From assembly GCA_964036195.1 (NCBI GenBank), contig OZ038460.1:1553504-1617503 (forward strand): a DNA stretch of 64,000 nt, read 5' to 3'. The notes below the pieces were generated by a model. The model was not told the origin of the DNA and did no database searches. It worked only from the letters and a program-made list of their open reading frames with translations. Below, in pieces: positions 40,101 through 51,341 of this stretch (positions within the stretch are counted from its first letter, which is position 1; the number at the start of each line of letters is the position of its first letter). The DNA is from Sphaerolaimus hirsutus. Its lineage: Eukaryota; Nematoda; Chromadorea; Monhysterida; Sphaerolaimidae. The translations under genes and the position numbers were made by a program.

Positions 40101-42412
40101 CCTTGCGCTTTTTTTTAAAAAAAAAGCGGCGTTTTTTAAAAAAAAGCGCTTGAAAAAAAGCGCTTGCCATCCCTAGTTATGAGTCAACATCAAAACCGGT
40201 ATTTATACTACATAGACCTATAACGGCACCGTTCAAAATTGCGCTTTACAAAAAGTTTACCGACACTCACACGCAGGGATTTGATAGATTTGTAGTTGGT
40301 CACGCCAGTTTCGATCATGTCCAAAGTGTGAAAGTCGTACATCCGGCCTGGAATATTATAAATATACATTGTAAGGACACATACATACATTTATACACAT
40401 TTCTTCGATACATTTATATTTAATTGTGTTTAGAATCTACAGGGTGCGGCAATTTAGACGGACCCCATAAAGTTTTGAATAACTTGTCACTGGGTAGTCG
40501 GATTAACGTCAAATTTTAGGTCAACATTGACAACTAAATAGGAAACGATCCCTAAAAATATGGCTGCGATAGCTCTACTCGTTCACAAGTTATTCATGCG
40601 AACGCGTAATTGTCGAACGCGTAATTGTCGTTATTCATGCGAACGCGTAATTGTCGAACGCGTAATTGTCGTTATTCATGCGAACGCGTTCCACCACCTT
40701 GTGATATCGTTCAAACGGGATTGACTTTTCGGGACTGGGATCGGGATCGGCTTGTTTCTTTCTATTGTTGTTCTGATTTTCTTTTCGGAGCTGCATGCCT
40801 AAATGCGAAACCAATTCGCTATGCCCATAAGGAAATCGGCGGGCGCTTGCATAATTGGTCGTAAAGCGAGGTGGTGGAAAAGTGACAATTACACGTTTCC
40901 ATGAATACCTTGAGGAGTAGAGCTATCGCAGCCATATTTTCAGGGATCCTTTCCTATTTAGTTGTAAATGTTGACGTGACCACCCAGTGACAAGTTATTC
41001 AAAACTTTAGGAGGTCCGTCGAAATCCTGTATGTAATTATCCCACTTTTTGCCCCTGAACCGCCTGAACTAAATTTCAGTGGCACAACAGTAAATCGAGT
41101 AGTATGCAAATGCATCGGGAAATTCATTACCAATTAATTTACCGTGAATTCAACATACAATATTTTTTAACGAACCAAAAATCAAATTGTTAGGTCTCTT
41201 TTTGTTGTGATTTGCGAAGCAGAACAGTGACGAGTCGTATTTGCGGCACATTTTCTCCAGGAAAGTGTCATCCTCAAACGGCAGGACGTCGTTTGATCTG
41301 CGCACAGAGTTCAAAAAAGATTTTTTTATAATTTTGATTTTGATTGCGCAAAATAGAAGTTTTTGGTTTCAAAATAGAAGTTGAACAAAAGAAAGAAATG
41401 AAATAAATGCAAAATGATGGCAAAATGCACCGGACAGCACGGCAAAAGCACCACTATGTAAAACTATAGGGTGGCCCACGTCAGGTCCACGGTTTCAATT
41501 GGCTCCCAACACGCCAATTTTGAATGAAAACTGCTCAAAATTGGTATGGGGGTAGATAAATGTACCCCATTTGTTCTGTTAAGTGCACGGTTCCACATCA
41601 CAGAATTTCATGTCGGAACGTGAAGCAAAGTTTAATACGTGTTTGAGCGTGGCGCATGTCAGGCAATCGTCATCCAAAGCACCAATTATTCATAAAAATA
41701 GTCCAAATTTGGCATGACAGTAGATAAATGTACCCTATTTAGTATGTTAAGCACACATAAATATCACTAAATTTTCACATTTATCACATCGTATGCAAAA
41801 CAACGTCACTCCACAGGACCATCTACAACGGGACACTTTAAAAAACGTAAATATGAAACTCGTTCACGTTCTGACACGAAATCTTGCGATATGAAACCGT
41901 GCACTTAAGACAACAAATGGGGTACATTTATTCACCCCCATACAAAGTTCGAGCGGTTTTCACTCAAAATTGATGTGTTGGGGGCCTATCAAAACCGTGC
42001 GCCTACGTGGGCCACCCTGTATATTCAAAATGAAATTTCAACATACCGCTGTAGCATAGTAGCCAACGGTTTGCGCAGCGCATACTGAAAAGAAAGCAAA
42101 TTGGCCCAAACTTAAAAGAAAACAAAGACAATTTAATTAATATTAATTTTATATCAAACCAAATCTTTCAGCAACTGATTCAACATTAATCCAGTCTTAT
42201 GTCCGCGTACAAAAAGCGCTTCCTTGGCATTTTCTACTAGCTTGGGTTCGCGCTGCTGTAGTTCCCGCTTCCCGCGCTGAGTTTTTGGCTGCCTGCCAAA
42301 ATGTGGAAATTGTGTTTTTGGACAGTTTTGAGGGTTGTATTGAAGTTACATAGAGAGTTTTAAAGAGAAAAACTGACACCATACGGCCGTCGAGGCCCAC
42401 GGAAGGAGACAT
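37081..42412 (-). CDS. RPF2: Ribosome production factor 2 (RPF2), complete, eight exons
   Basis: Exons 42412-42380, 42288-42160, 42084-42047, 41297-41176, 40347-40271, 38765-38557, 37932-37788 and 37236-37081; all phases agree, giving 302 residues (human 306). RPF2 is a nucleolar Brix-domain protein that, with RRS1, brings 5S rRNP (5S rRNA, uL18, uL5) into the pre-60S ribosome. The family's landmarks appear in order: KTQRGKRELQQREPKL; YALRKP; LPFEDDTFLE; NHNKKRPNNLIFG; RMYDFHTLDMIETGV; KPCIVFSGDAFG; KKSGGRTPRCELSEMGPS; and FGTRHGRIHLPRQDL near the C-terminus. The C-terminal tail is a little shorter than in human. Introns 5 and 7 are enlarged by transposons and by a G/C-rich tract. The ATG is in a short first exon of 11 codons. 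Confidence 0.95.
37236..37352. repeat. G-run array at the acceptor of RPF2 exon 8
   Basis: On the plus strand, seven or so runs of 7-14 G separated by TTGTTT. On the RPF2 sense strand it is a C-rich polypyrimidine tract of about 110 nt ending CCCCCCTCAG directly at the last exon. The plus strand could form stacked G-quadruplexes. Confidence 0.8.
38240..38365. mobile_element. hAT-like MITE with GATATC core
   Basis: Ends TAGGGTTCAAACGATAT and inverse, flanked by gtcatggc and gccatggc (7/8). The 126-bp body is almost only TCGATATTCGATAT units. Same ends as the GGGATCCC elements at 35,959 and 46,075 but a different core. It lies in an RPF2 intron. Confidence 0.8.
39011..39392. mobile_element. 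Foldback MITE with CATCCCACATCTAAA ends
   Basis: Left part repeats CATCCCACATCTAAACC twice; the right end has GATGTGGGATGGGTTTAGATG in inverse orientation. A related copy with CATTCCGCATCTAAGCC lies at about 46,550-46,930. Target duplication not resolved. Confidence 0.6.
39464..40175. mobile_element. hAT-like MITE with AAGCGCTT core
   Basis: Ends TAGGGATGGAAAAAAGCGC and inverse, close to the maize Ac end TAGGGATGAAA. Exact 8-bp duplication gttatgag at 39,456-39,463 and 40,176-40,183. Arms consist of AAAAAAGCGCTTTTTT palindromes; the centre of about 450 bp is unique. In an RPF2 intron. Confidence 0.9.
40440..41029. mobile_element. Tc1/mariner-like MITE (CAGGGTGCGGCAATTT ends)
   Basis: Left end CAGGGTGCGGCAATTT...GACGGACC after TA, right end complementary to CAGGATTTCGACGGACC before TA. 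Arms of about 120 nt are inverted copies (ATGGCTGCGATAGCTCTACTC both sides). The centre has four GAACGCGTAATTGTCG units. In an RPF2 intron. Confidence 0.7.
41466..42023. mobile_element. Tc1/mariner-like MITE (AGGGTGGCCCACG ends)
   Basis: Ends TATAGGGTGGCCCACG and the inverse of TACAGGGTGGCCCACG, with TA on both sides. Inverted arms of roughly 120 nt include GGGGTAGATAAATGTACCCC-type segments. It fills most of the RPF2 intron between exons 3 and 4. Confidence 0.7.
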
Positions 42413-43047
42413 TTTGAAATTTCACTCGATTTCTAGCTAGCAGTTAAAGGTACAATAGAATAAATTGGGCAAGCTAATAACGGAAAAGTTTTCTGGGATC
42501 GGGTCATTTATGTAATCTTGGCATTACTCCAAGGTTGTATTGGATATGGTTTGATACAATTGGATATTGTACGAACCAAAGTTAAGGACGCAAAATTTCT
42601 GTCCACGTCACCGATAATGGCCGCGGAATGCGATTACGAAATCGGAAATGGTCGCTAATAGTGGCCCACACACCAGTTAACACATGTATGCGATGTGTGT
42701 GTGCAAACGGGTATATCCACATGGCTGTTTTGGCATTTTTCCAAGATTACATACGCGGACTGGTTGGTGACCTCCACAAAAATATTTCTCAATTGTTGAC
42801 AAGTGGTATCCAAAAATCACTGTACAGCGTGGCAGTCACAAAAACAGTGTGTGAACCTCTTTGTAAGCGTGACTTCATTTCCATCATGTTTTGAAGCAAA
42901 ATATTGAAAAATTCACCCCACTATTTCATTTAGCCACCCGTTTTTAACACCCTTAAAGCAACTCACTCACATTCCCCATGTATCCACTTCTATACATTTC
43001 CCAAAAAAGAAAACCTTTTCATCCGGACGAGCCGGAAATGGTGTGCA
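42413..43047. promoter_or_regulatory. Divergent promoter region between RPF2 and the Rab-like gene
   Basis: The start codons of RPF2 (minus) and the GTPase gene (plus) face away from each other 635 bp apart with no repeat element between them, so both 5' UTRs and core promoters should lie here. No TATA box or initiator can be fixed by eye. Confidence 0.45.
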
Positions 43048-46000
43048 ATGAGCGATCGATTGGTGCTGAAGTTGATTTTGTGCGGAGATTACGGAGTGGG
43101 GAAAAGTTCCTTATTTCGGAGATTTGTGTACGACAGTTTTGTGCAGTCGGCCGACCGGCGCTCCACGCTGGGATTTGACCATTTCGAGAAAAAGTATGAT
43201 GTTGAGGGCAGGGAAATTATTGTTGGTTTTGTTTGTTGGCATGCTACCAAGAAATAATCATGAGAAGTCGTGATATGTTGGAGTAGTACATAATATCCGG
43301 CCAATGTTTTCCACACTTCCACAGTAGGGGACAGCACGTTCAATGTGTTAGCATTCTCACGAATTAATCACTATTCCATGCTCAACTTTAGTTGATGTCA
43401 CGAATTAAATACGCTGTTGTGACATATAAATAAAATTTTTTTCACATAAAATTTTTTTTTGGCAATTTTCCAGAGGGGGTTGAATGTCAATTAGAAATTT
43501 TCAGATTTAGAATAGACAGAAATGCAAACAATCATGTGGACACGCCTCTTCCCACCCCACGCAATCAATGTGTCCCCCACATTTGTTTTTCGGTATTTTG
43601 AAACTTTGAAAAAACGATTGTGACGGCGGGAACTTAGTGAACTTCATTTAAGACAAGAAAAAGTCAGAAAAAATGAAAGAATGTTCGACAAAAGATAAAA
43701 TAGAATTTTTTACAGAAACCCACACTCAAAATGCCATCCCATGGCCCGCAGCCATTCTATGGTTACATATTTCATCACTATGTGCTACCACTTGTTTGAT
43801 ATACCTATTTATGTTGACTGATAACCATGTTTGTGCAGCTTTAGCGATAAACGTTTTTTTCCATCCCCAATTGCTTTTGAAGTACCGGTATATATTCAGT
43901 ATTCTTTAAAAACTTTCCATATCGATAAGACAAAACAGAAACTTTTAGCTTTTCAACACAAGTACATTCACCCCCCCCCCCCCCCCCGCCAGTTGCAACT
44001 GTGGGACACGGGGGGTCTGGAGCGGATCGCATCGGTGACCACGGCCTACTACAAGCACGCGGCCGGCGCCCTGCTCGTGTTCAGCTACGACGCCCTCGAG
44101 TCGTTCAACGCCCTGCCCAACCATATGCTTGAAGTGAACTGAGGGGGTGGGGGTTGAGCTGGTATCCTGATCTTGATTAAGGAGATAACTGTTTGGCGGG
44201 GAGACACTGTGACCAAACTTTATAATGGCAGCGAGCGTTTTTTTGTATCCATAAAAGCCATAGCATTTATAAATGTGTACTCGTCGGACAGCAGACCATG
44301 AGCCTAGATGTACTTATGTCGCATTTAGGATACGTGGATACTTTCACAAAAAAATATTTTCACAAAAAAGGTGAAGCTAAGTACAACCTATATATGAAGG
44401 GTGTGCTTCTAAAAGTACTTATCTACAAAAGTGTCAATTTTGAGTTAGGGCCATTTTTGGGGTTCCCATTGAAAAGCGCTTCAAAAAATATAATAAAAAG
44501 TGGGGGATGTGAAAAAAATTTTGAGATATGGGGGGGGGTCAAAAAATGTGAAAAAATCGCAAAATTCAGTTTCGGAAATTTGAAAAGTACCGATCTATGT
44601 ACAAGCTTTTTCAGGTTTTGTATCTTAAGAAGTACCGATCTACACACAAAAATTGTTTTTTTTAAAGGTACCGATCTGCACATTTTTTTGTGCTTCTGAA
44701 AGTACCGATGTGAGATCAGCAGGGCCGTATCCAGGGGGGGGGGCGGGGGGGGGGGGCTGCATCCCCCCCCCCCTCCCGGGGCGAGACTAAAAAGTGGCCG
44801 GAAAATGCGACTTTTAGAACGTCAGCGTAAAAAATTTTGCGTGCAAGCGCGCATTCTTCACCAGACATATGGTATCAACATCAGATTTGCTCCATGTGGC
44901 CACAAATCGTTATAAATACACTGAATGTTGTGTTTGTTACTGTTTTGTATGTATACCGTATTTCTTCGATCATATTGACCGCCAATGTATTGTTTCATAA
45001 GCGGTTTTGGGGGGTCAATGTAAACGAGCACGCCAATGTAAACGAGCAAGGCAATATATTTTTCAGATCGTATTTATCATTTAAGTGCATTCATTGACAT
45101 AAGTGCAAATCATTGCTAATTTGTGACATAACGCTACACAATACCGTATGAGTAGATAGCGAAGGCAAAACATAGGCAGAACAGACGGTGTGCATATGTA
45201 TGGCGGCAAACATCAAAACATAAATCGGATCATGCAACGTCAATCTTTTCATACAGCAATGTATTCGAGCACGGCAATGTATTTCTCAGATGCTCTTTAG
45301 ACCCGCCAAAGTAATCGAGCAAGCCAATGTGAATGAACACGTCAATATGATCGAAGAAATACGGTATTTACATACATATACAGCATTCCATGGCGCTGAC
45401 GCCAACGCCAATTGCGCCATGGCGTGGCGCCTACTAATGGCGCCAGCGCCATGGTGCCATTCCGCCACTATGTAGCTAAAATTTTAGGGGGGGGGGGCTG
45501 AGCCCCCCCCTCGCCGGCCTCCGTAAACAAGCAGCCCCCCCCGCTACAAAATCCTGGATACGTCCCTGGAGATCAGTACGTTCAAAAAACTAACCTAATT
45601 TTGTGTTTTTTTTTTCGTATGGGTAAAGGTACCGATCTACATGTAATGAAAATGTGCTTTTAAAGGTACCGTTCTACATGCTATTACCAATTTGTTCCTT
45701 TAAAATGTACTGTACTATGAAAAATACAATTCACTAAATTTGATGTAGCTAGTATTATGTGTATAAAAAACGATTATACCCATGCATGTGGATACCCATG
45801 CATGTGGATACCCAACAATATGCCCAAAATACCCATACCCAAAATTCCCATACCCGATACCCATACTCCAAACATTCAATTGCAATTATCTCAAAATCGA
45901 TTTTTCGTAGATCGGTACTTTTAGAAGCACACCCTTCATATGCTTCGTGCCTTTCTTGGCACAAAAAAAAAATTACCAATGACGTCATAATGGCGTGTTT

Positions 46001-48016
46001 CCTTCAGAAAACACATAGCATGTATTCAGCGGAGTATACACATTGAAATTTATCATCCTGTAGGGCATACCTAGTAGGGTTCAAACGGGATCCCGATCCC
46101 GGATCCCGTGAAATTCCGGGATTTAGCAGTCCCGATCCCGATTCCGAAATCTCAAAAAACCAATCTCGATCCCGATCCCGAAAAGTCAATCCCGTTTGAA
46201 CCCTAATACCTACTCAAGATCGTAACCTCACCCCAGGTGATCGACTGCGCCGAGGGCGCGCGCCTGTTTCTGTGCGGCAACAAGTCCGACCTGCGCGACA
46301 TGGACACCGTCACCGGCTGCGTCACTCAAACAGATGTGCACGCGTTCTATAGGGAGCACCAAGTCAATGAGAACGAGAATCTCTTCAATAAAGTGTATTC
46401 CACTAGCTGCAAGTGGGTGGATGGGTGTGAATTGTGCCATTTTGGGATGGGATGGGATTGGTGTATTTAGGTGGGTGAAATGGGTAGTGATGTAAATGCG
46501 TCAACGCTTTGTGTCAAATGCCAAAAGTACCATGGCGCTTTTCTAAGGCTAGGGCCCATTCCGCATCTAAGCCCATTCCGCATGTAGACCCATTATAGAC
46601 ACATTATGCCTGCAGGGGTAAGAAAGGGGGGTGGGTAACACCACCCCAAACCGCCCAGCTATCTATCCCTGGCGCAATTTTTTTGGCTACATTCCCCTGA
46701 ACACCCCCCATCAGCAAATTGCCTAGCTATCGAGTTATCTGGAGTGCCTTTGAGCAATTTTACCCTAATTTTCACCAAAATTCCCTAATTTCCATACTTT
46801 TGATAGATTTTCACCTTCAAAATATCTATGTCATGTGTTTCATTACCTATTTTCAACATGCCAGGTATAATTCAATGTGTTCCGGGTCAACATGCGGGAT
46901 GGGTTTACATGCGGAATAGTGCACTGCCCTTTTCTAACCCTTAGTGTCAAGCGCCAATGGCGCTGCAGCAAAATGGCACCAAGCGCTAAAAGCGCCATGA
47001 CGCTTTACGTTGGCGCTAACGCCAAGCGCCAGTGTCAAGCGCTTTCCTTCCTGTTGCCACCAAAATATGTGGAAAGCGCCATGACGCCAATATTGTCCGG
47101 GCAAAATGGCGCTTTTTGCTTTGGTTAGCGCCAGCGCGATTGCGCTCTTACTTAACTAGAAATAGGCCATCTTTCATAATTTGACCTTTAGTTTTTATGA
47201 TTTTTGTAAATACTATCTGAATGTAAAAACATTTAAATTTATTTAAATTTTTCTCTCATCACCTCACATTTCTCCCACTGAATCGAAAAAGTTCCCCAAA
47301 TTTCCACGTGATTTTATTCATCAAAATACGGTAGCACTCTTTGTACACCCTCAATTCCGCCCACTAACCCCCCCCCCCCCAATTTCACAGGACCAAGGCG
47401 GGGGTGCACGAAATGTTTGAAGACATCGCCCGTAGACTGGCCAGGAATTCTGCCACTGTCGCCGCGGCTGGCAGGGATGGAATTGGGGATTTTTCAGGAT
47501 TTCAATTGAGGAGAGACTCTCAGCAGGTGCCTGTTTTCGGTGTTCTATTTTTTTCATCGACTATTTTATCCGATGTATTGGGGGTGCCGTCCTATCTGAG
47601 GTTGCCGGTGTATTTTTTTCACCCGTTTTTCGTTTGAACATTTTCCTATTTTTGATGAAATTTGTAAGAACCATGCACAAAAACGTGCCAAAGCCTGCCG
47701 TTCTATTTGAGGTGTCGTTCTCTTGGAGGTACAGTATTGTTTAACATGATTGCTTATTTACATATACGCATCCACTGAAAAATTTACCGTAGCCTACAGG
47801 CTTTTACCGTTAAATGTGAAATTTTACCGTACCGTTTACCGCAACTTACCGGTAATTACCAGTGAATCTATCAATTCACCGCTAATTTACCGTACCTTTT
47901 CCATCCTAGGTAAAAATGTATACCCCCCTACCGGTTTTGCGCAGATAAGCAAAGGTCGGGCTGGATGCTGTTCATCAGCTGATGCCAGCTGCACCCAGCA
48001 ACAAGATGTGGATTGA
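43048..48016 (+). CDS. Rab-like small GTPase, complete, five exons
   Basis: Exons 43048-43221, 43993-44133, 46237-46412, 47391-47526 and 47945-48016 join in phase to 232 residues ending in TGA. Binds and hydrolyses GTP; Rab-type proteins act on membranes in vesicle traffic. P-loop GDYGVGKSS near residue 13; switch-I Thr in STLGFDHF; G3 reads WDTGGLER instead of the usual WDTAGQER, so the catalytic switch-II Gln is replaced by Leu; G4 is GNKSDL; G5 is STSCK. The tail has CC (GCCSSADASC) about 15 residues from the end, a possible prenylation site though not strictly terminal. I recognise a divergent Rab subfamily but cannot name it. Intron 2 (2.1 kb) is packed with nested transposons. Confidence 0.88.
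44720..45568. mobile_element. hAT-like element (CAGGGCCGTATCCAGG ends), nested
   Basis: Ends CAGGGCCGTATCCAGG and CCTGGATACGTCCCTG with exact 8-bp duplication gagatcag (44,712-44,719 and 45,569-45,576). Subterminal poly-G/C. Inside lie a TA-flanked CCGTATT element (44,956-45,364) and part of a GGCGCC hAT-like copy (about 45,388-45,475). Confidence 0.85.
44956..45364. mobile_element. TA-flanked CCGTATT element, innermost of the nest
   Basis: Ends CCGTATTTCTTCGATCATAT and inverse, TA on both sides. Subterminal units are AATGTAAACGAGCA and AAGCCAATGT rather than the C-rich repeats of other copies. Confidence 0.65.
46075..46205. mobile_element. hAT-like MITE with GGGATCCC core, small copy
   Basis: Ends TAGGGTTCAAACGGGATCCC and inverse; flanks atacctag and atacctac (7/8). 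Ends 31 nt before exon 3 of the GTPase gene. Confidence 0.8.
46485..47158. mobile_element. hAT-like element with GGCGCC/AGCGCC core
   Basis: Left end TAGTGATGTAAATGCGTC, right end the complement of TAGTTAAGTAAGAGCGC; flanks gaaatggg and gaaatagg (7/8). The interior has CAAGCGCCAATGGCGC-type units on the right and a nested CATTCCGCATCTAAG foldback (about 46,550-46,930). In intron 3 of the GTPase gene. Confidence 0.65.
47765..47910. mobile_element. Probable hAT-like MITE with TTACCGTAA core
   Basis: The right end is the complement of TAGGATGGAAAAGGTACGG and the body is TTTACCGTACC, ACCGGTAA-type palindromic units. The left end, near GCATCCACTGAAAAATTTACC, is eroded and no duplication is clear. 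It ends about 35 nt before the last exon of the GTPase gene. Confidence 0.5.
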
Positions 48017-48229
48017 GCAAGGTTTTTTTAATTCGCTTTTTTCGGACTGTTTTTTTGTTGCACATTTTGACAGTGTGTTTTTCGGGTAACCCGATTATGT
48101 ACGTTGCCCGATGCAATTTTGCAACGATTTTTAGCCTGCTATCTGATCAGGACTGAGAATAACAATTCCCCACAACAGTCGGACTGCCTGAAACATCTAC
48201 ACTGAATGTTTATATTTATTTCCCCATTG

Positions 48230-48432
48230 TGCCTGCGTACACTTGTTTTCACACAGAATTTTCGAAAACTCACAAATCAGCTGAGAACGCATTTGAGTTT
48301 TCTACAATGAGGTGGCCGTCAACTACAGTTGACGGAGATTAAAAATGACTCATTGTGGTAAACTCAAACACGTTCAAAGCTCATTTATGAGAATTCGAAA
48401 TTCGTGTGAAAACTCACGTGCACAGGGACATT
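48230..48432. mobile_element. Foldback MITE with the shared TTGACGGAGATTAAAAA centre
   Basis: Arms such as GAGTTTTCTACAATGAG and CTCATTGTGGTAAACTC are inverted around the centre CTACAGTTGACGGAGATT, the same centre as at 11,470-11,500. Outer part has TTTTCACACAGAATTTTCG and its inverse. Confidence 0.6.
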
Positions 48433-48720
48433 AGATTACAACCGAAATTTCGGAAACTGATGAATATACTTTGATTTGAACACATTTGACTGGAACAAGG
48501 TGTCAGTTTACAGATAAAAAATCATACAGAAATCTATTAGTTCGAAATTTTTGGCTGTAAACTGATTAAAATGTGCAGAGTCACATTATCCCATAGCATT
48601 CAGCTTTCGTTAAAAATCAAAAAAATATATTCACGGCTGGGCTACAAGTTGCTTTATCGCGCAGTCATTTTTACACTCTGAGCCTTTCCAGACAACATTT
48701 TAAAGACGTTAGGAAAATAC

Positions 48721-49222
48721 AATAGTTGTTAAAACGTATTTACGTTTACTCGATAAATACGTATACTCGCGTACTGCGTAAATACGTTTACGTTTCCTCC
48801 CGAAAAAAATACCGGTACTCACATACTCGCGTACTTTTTGAAAGTACGCGAGTACAGAAAACGTATTTGACGAGGACAGAAAATGTCATTTTGCCAGACA
48901 GCCAGTGACAAACAGGACATTCTTCTAGGAAATACTTATCAGGAGAGAAAAAACACATCTTTGATGTGTTTAAGAGAAAAAGTTGAAAAACACCAATTTT
49001 TACGTTATTTTTGTGGGAAAAATAACCACTTACGTTTTCTGTGACAAAATACTCATTTTTACGTTTTCTTTGGAAAAAAGTATTTTACTCACCTTTTACG
49101 CAGTGTAAAAGTAAAAATAAAATACGTTTTCTGTACTCATGTGTGAGTAAAATACTAATTACTAGTAATACTTTACGTTTACGTTTACTCGTTAAAAAAG
49201 TTCAGTACTTTTAACAAGTCTG
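48721..49222. mobile_element. hAT-like MITE (GTTGTTAAAACG ends)
   Basis: Starts AATAGTTGTTAAAACG and ends CTTTTAACAAGTCTG; exact 8-bp duplication gaaaatac (48,713-48,720 and 49,223-49,230). Body closely matches the copy at 20,122-20,622. Confidence 0.85.
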
Positions 49223-49230
49223 GAAAATAC

Positions 49231-49898
49231 AAAGATGTCACTGTGGCAGTTATATTTTTATAGTATACCGCATCTGTTTTGATTCATCTAGAACAAACAA
49301 TTTATGGCCTTTTTGGGCATGTAGGTCGCGGCATTTTATTCCTGTTTTTGTTAATTTTGGATGGGCACTGAATTGGGAAACCGGATTTTTGATGCGACGA
49401 AACACATTCGCTGAATTGTTGGATTAATAGCAATGAGTTCGATATCGGCTTTCGAATTCGTAAAGCCTAATGCTGCCTAAATTTGCAAATGAAAACTTTT
49501 TGCTTTTGATGATGAAATGATTTTGGATAAAGTACTGGGGCGTATCCTAGTCAAAACATTTATGACAAATCATATAACATAGACAAATTATAACTATAAA
49601 AAAAAATCATTGTTGGGATAAAGTGCCCAATGCCCATCCCTTATTTCTGCAAATTTCCATCTAAATATATAACCATTCCATTCGCATTGTTGTCGCTTTA
49701 TGTTGTGTTTCATTTATGTGTCCAAAAATTGGAAACCCACAAACAACTATTTATATTCGCAAATAGTACAGGACATTAAGCACCTCTGGACATCTGTGCG
49801 CAATTGGCATAAAACACCTCTGGGCAACCAAAAGAATGAAAATCAATGAATTGCATTGTAAATACATTTATTTTACAACTAGAATTGTAATTTGGAAT
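49231..49898. other. No feature recognised
   Basis: AT-rich sequence without an exon-like block, inverted repeat or RNA motif that I can support. Confidence 0.4.
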
Positions 49899-49899
49899 A

Positions 49900-50321
49900 C
49901 CGTATTTCCTCGAAATACCCCCCTGGGGGTGATTGTTTCATAGTGGTCCCGAGAGGGGGGGGTCAAACGAGGGGGGGGGTTATTATTTCACAAGAAAAAT
50001 TTTGAAAACCAAGTACGAAATTGTCGTCTGAAACGTACGCAGACGTCGAAAAATGCAACAAAAACTGCCATTTATAAGGTTCTGTAGACTAATATTAGTA
50101 TGTAGATGGTATGTACACTGTTCTAACGTGACACCGACATTGTTTTAACGTGTGTTCTGCACTACGTAGAACATAAACTGCCGTATTTGTCATGTACGTT
50201 CTCTTTACACTCAATTTGGGGGGGGGTATTTCGAGGGGGGGGGGGTGATTGTTTCATAGTGGTCTCGAGAGGGGGGGGGGGGGGGTCAAACGAGGGGGGG
50301 GGGTATTTCGAGGAAATACGG
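49900..50321. mobile_element. TA-flanked CCGTATT element with C/G-rich arms
   Basis: Ends CCGTATTTCCTCGAAATA and TCGAGGAAATACGG with TA on each side. Long G runs broken by TATTTCGAG and TCAAACGAG fill the right part. Confidence 0.7.
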
Positions 50322-50459
50322 TATTTAAAATATTTTCGAACATTTGCATGTGCAACTGTGCTGCACTCACACGACACCTGCCAATGGCCCATGTCTCTCA
50401 TTTGCCAAATAAAATCTTTAGTGGCAGGTTTCACACACACACACTCAATGTAAAGTAGG

Positions 50460-51100
50460 GTTTGACGCATCACACTGCAGTCACTTTCTGTTGTTTCAAA
50501 GTTTTCAAATACTTTAAATGTTCATTGATTTCTCATTGTTGACAACAGACAAGTGGCCGAGTTGGTTCTGGCAGTGTGGTATGCACATTGACTTTTAATG
50601 CGCAGATGTAAAGAAAAGATGTCCACTGAACATTCATGGATGTTCAGGGGGTGATTCATGCCCCAGGTTATTATCCCCTCTGATATTTGAACATTTCAAC
50701 TATCCATTTTTCTGAATTCTTCAGTTATCCTTTGATGTATGCACTGTTTTTTTCCTAAGTTTGCTAGTCTGAATATTTATAAATTGATTGTGTATCTCAT
50801 TTCCATATTTTGAACATCTCTTTATTGTGGCTACGCACATTTGACCATTAGTCATCTGTAGTCATGGGTATTTGGACAGTTTGATGTGGAAAATGTTTTT
50901 AGTAAAATTCTTTTTATTGAGTGTGATTATGGGATAGGTTGTGTATTTCGTAATGCAGGGTACATTTTTATTGTACGATTACTTTTAGATATTGTTTATT
51001 ATTTATATTGGCAAATTAAAAACTTTCTGCGGTGACAAATCCCATTATCACATTTGACTTTTTATACATTTGAATGTTACTTAAATTTTTGCATGTGTTA
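50460..51100. other. No feature recognised
   Basis: AT-rich sequence; nothing beyond short simple repeats. Confidence 0.4.
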
Positions 51101-51102
51101 TT

Positions 51103-51341
51103 GGGCCCCCACACACTGGATGTCAACTGAATTCGTGTCAACTAAATGTCAACTGAATTTAAGTGATACTGTGATTTAAACTTATCTATCTGATAGAGCA
51201 TAGTTAATTTTACATCATGACACTTCATTTTCATTGTTCCTGTTAAGTGTGATGCTTTTTACAAACTTCTTGTTTTATTCAATTGACACTGAGTTGACGC
51301 GAATTTGCGATGTCAACTAGTGTGTGTGGGCCCATTTTGCG
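51103..51341. mobile_element. Foldback MITE with GGGCCCACACACACTAGTTG ends
   Basis: Left GGGCCCCCACACACTGGATG and right GATGTCAACTAGTGTGTGTG-GGCCC are inverted. Arms repeat GTGTCAACTGAATT-type units. Same terminal family as 11,370-11,590. Confidence 0.65.

Larger units (their letters stand above)
44394..45945. mobile_element. Element with GGTACCGATC core, outer shell of a nested set
   Basis: Inverted ends ATGAAGGGTGTGCTTCTAAA(AGTAC) at 44,394 and 45,915-45,945. AAAGTACCGATCTAC and GTAGATCGGTACTTT units recur in both arms. A hAT-like element (44,720-45,568) has inserted inside it. Target duplication not evident. Confidence 0.6.

Noticed and set aside
40625-40864. 79-codon plus-strand frame
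   Set aside because: Inside a Tc1/mariner-like MITE and built partly on its GAACGCGTAATTGTCG repeat.
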